DNA of 64,000 nucleotides from assembly GCF_001870675.1 (NCBI RefSeq), contig NZ_MEHT01000007.1, positions 62,001 through 126,000 of the forward strand, given 5' to 3'. Positions 62,935 through 64,000 of this stretch are shown here, piece after piece. Each line of letters begins with the position of its first letter. The first letter of the stretch is position 1. The translations under genes and the position numbers were made by a program. The notes under the pieces are model-generated. The model was given only the letters and a program-made list of their open reading frames with translations. It was not told where the DNA came from and made no database searches. This DNA is from Roseinatronobacter thiooxidans (GTDB lineage Bacteria > Pseudomonadota > Alphaproteobacteria > Rhodobacterales > Rhodobacteraceae).

Positions 62935-64000
62935 ATGACCCAATTCTCTGATCTGAAGCTGGACCCGAAGGTCCTGAAAGCCATTGCCGAAGCTGGCTAT
63001 ACCACGCCGACCCCGATTCAGGCGCAAGCCATACCCCACGCGCTTGAAGGGCGCGATGTGCTGGGAATCGCGCAGACCGGAACAGGCAAAACTGCCTCTT
63101 TCACGCTGCCGCTGATCACGCGTCTGGGCCGTGGGCGCGCGCGCGCGCGTATGCCGCGCAGCCTTGTGCTGGCGCCCACGCGCGAGCTGGCCGCGCAGGT
63201 GGCCGAGAATTTCGACACCTATGCCAAACACACCCGCCTGACCAAGGCGCTGCTGATCGGCGGCGTGGCCTTTGGGGAACAGGACAAGCTGATTGACCGC
63301 GGTGTGGATGTGCTGATTGCCACACCGGGCCGGTTGCTGGACCATTTCGAGCGCGGCAAACTGTTGCTGACCGGCGTTGAAGTCATGGTTGTGGACGAAG
63401 CTGACCGTATGCTGGATATGGGGTTCATCCCCGATATTGAACGCATCTTTGGCCTGACGCCCTTTACCCGCCAAACATTTTTCTATTCGGCCACAATGGC
63501 CCCCGAGATCGAGCGGATCACCAACACCTTCCTGTCAAACCCCGCGCGGATCGAGATTGCGCGGCAGGCCACTGCGTCTGAAACCATAACGCAGGAACTG
63601 ATCGAGCTGCCCGCCACGCGCCGCGATGGGGCCGCCAAGATCAAGCGTGAAGCCTTGCGCGCGATTATCGAAGCCGAAGGCGACAAGCTGGAAAACGCGA
63701 TCATCTTTTGCAACCGCAAGGTCGAGGTGGATATTCTGGCCAAGTCGCTGACCAAGCACAAACTTGACGCGGCCCCCATTCATGGCGATCTGGACCAATC
63801 CTTGCGCACCCGCACGCTAGAGCGGTTTCGCGCAGGCGAATTGCGCCTGCTGATCGCGTCGGATGTGGCGGCGCGGGGGCTGGATGTGCCTTCGGTCAGC
63901 CATGTGTTCAATTTCGACCTGCCATCGCACCCTGAAGATTATGTGCACCGCATCGGGCGCACAGGGCGCGCAGGGCGTTCGGGCAAGGCAGTGTCGCTGA
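62935..64000 (+). CDS. DEAD-box ATP-dependent RNA helicase, 3' end cut by window
   Basis: 355 residues visible. Motifs in order: Q motif (TPTPIQAQAI), I AQTGTGKT, Ia PTRELAAQ, II VDEADRM (DEAD), III SATM, IV IIFCNRK, V SDVAARGLDV, VI HRIGRTGRAGR. RhlE-like by the short N-terminus. It unwinds RNA duplexes, often in cold adaptation or ribosome assembly. A 230-base leader lies between tRNA-Leu and the ATG. Confidence 0.95.
   Translation, partial: MTQFSDLKLDPKVLKAIAEAGYTTPTPIQAQAIPHALEGRDVLGIAQTGTGKTASFTLPLITRLGRGRARARMPRSLVLAPTRELAAQVAENFDTYAKHTRLTKALLIGGVAFGEQDKLIDRGVDVLIATPGRLLDHFERGKLLLTGVEVMVVDEADRMLDMGFIPDIERIFGLTPFTRQTFFYSATMAPEIERITNTFLSNPARIEIARQATASETITQELIELPATRRDGAAKIKREALRAIIEAEGDKLENAIIFCNRKVEVDILAKSLTKHKLDAAPIHGDLDQSLRTRTLERFRAGELRLLIASDVAARGLDVPSVSHVFNFDLPSHPEDYVHRIGRTGRAGRSGKAVSL

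Overview
The window is a GC-rich chromosomal segment from an alphaproteobacterium of the Rhodobacteraceae (Rhodobacter/Paracoccus/Roseobacter relatives). Four things point there: an RpoE-ChrR locus with its usual flanking genes, a CcrM-type methyltransferase, a complete R. capsulatus-type gene transfer agent (GTA) operon, and a complete beta-hydroxyaspartate (bhc) cluster. Genus and species cannot be fixed from sequence alone.

Layout. 1-3.4 kb: DUF1365 and FAD-oxidoreductase genes diverge from rpoE-chrR, and each side has a TGATCC-N18-TAA promoter. 3.4-9.4 kb: an AhpD-like gene behind a perfect FnrL box, ccrM with a cluster of GANTC sites upstream, rnhB, a small exported protein, a secreted protein overlapping a membrane-anchored winged-helix candidate, an aldehyde dehydrogenase and a HIT protein. 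9.4-11.8 kb: tRNA-Cys, an integrase remnant, and a PQQ-type sugar dehydrogenase with a cytochrome c, which looks like an acquired islet. 11.9-17.4 kb: bhcDCBA and the divergent regulator bhcR (glyoxylate assimilation to oxaloacetate). 17.4-20.2 kb: a repeat-rich intergenic region, an ABC-F ATPase and a small gene, separated by two unusual composite elements (long inverted-repeat arms enclosing a GCA-loop hairpin and a G-quadruplex motif).

20.2-34.2 kb: the GTA structural operon on the minus strand, from small terminase (orfg1) through tail fibre/hub protein (orfg15), all intact. It has an internal terminator-like repeat and a nested hairpin array after the capsid gene. 34.4-43.5 kb: SLC13 permease, YmdB-type phosphoesterase, a 640-bp repeat region, polyphosphate kinase, a YbaY-MliC-META fusion, hdaA with an AI-2E permease, and a TerB-like gene. 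43.5-48.8 kb: class I lysS, DUF4864, a beta-helix protein that is a candidate detached GTA tail fibre, and a P-loop protein.

49.4-59.2 kb: an acetate-use module made of acs, adk, DUF4212 plus a sodium:solute symporter, a CAP_ED-CBS-DUF294 protein, a membrane protein, a receiver-only response regulator, and a degenerate membrane sensor kinase fused to a DEDDh exonuclease. 59.3-64 kb: a PAS protein behind a TTAA-N7-TTAA (CtrA-like) box, cobQ, tRNA-Leu, and a DEAD-box helicase cut by the window end.

How the parts may work together: acs and the symporter would bring in acetate/C2 units and bhcABCD would assimilate glyoxylate. RpoE-ChrR answers singlet oxygen, FnrL oxygen limitation, and CcrM and CtrA-type sites suggest cell-cycle control. 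In this family CtrA also influences GTA production, although no CtrA box was seen next to the GTA operon.
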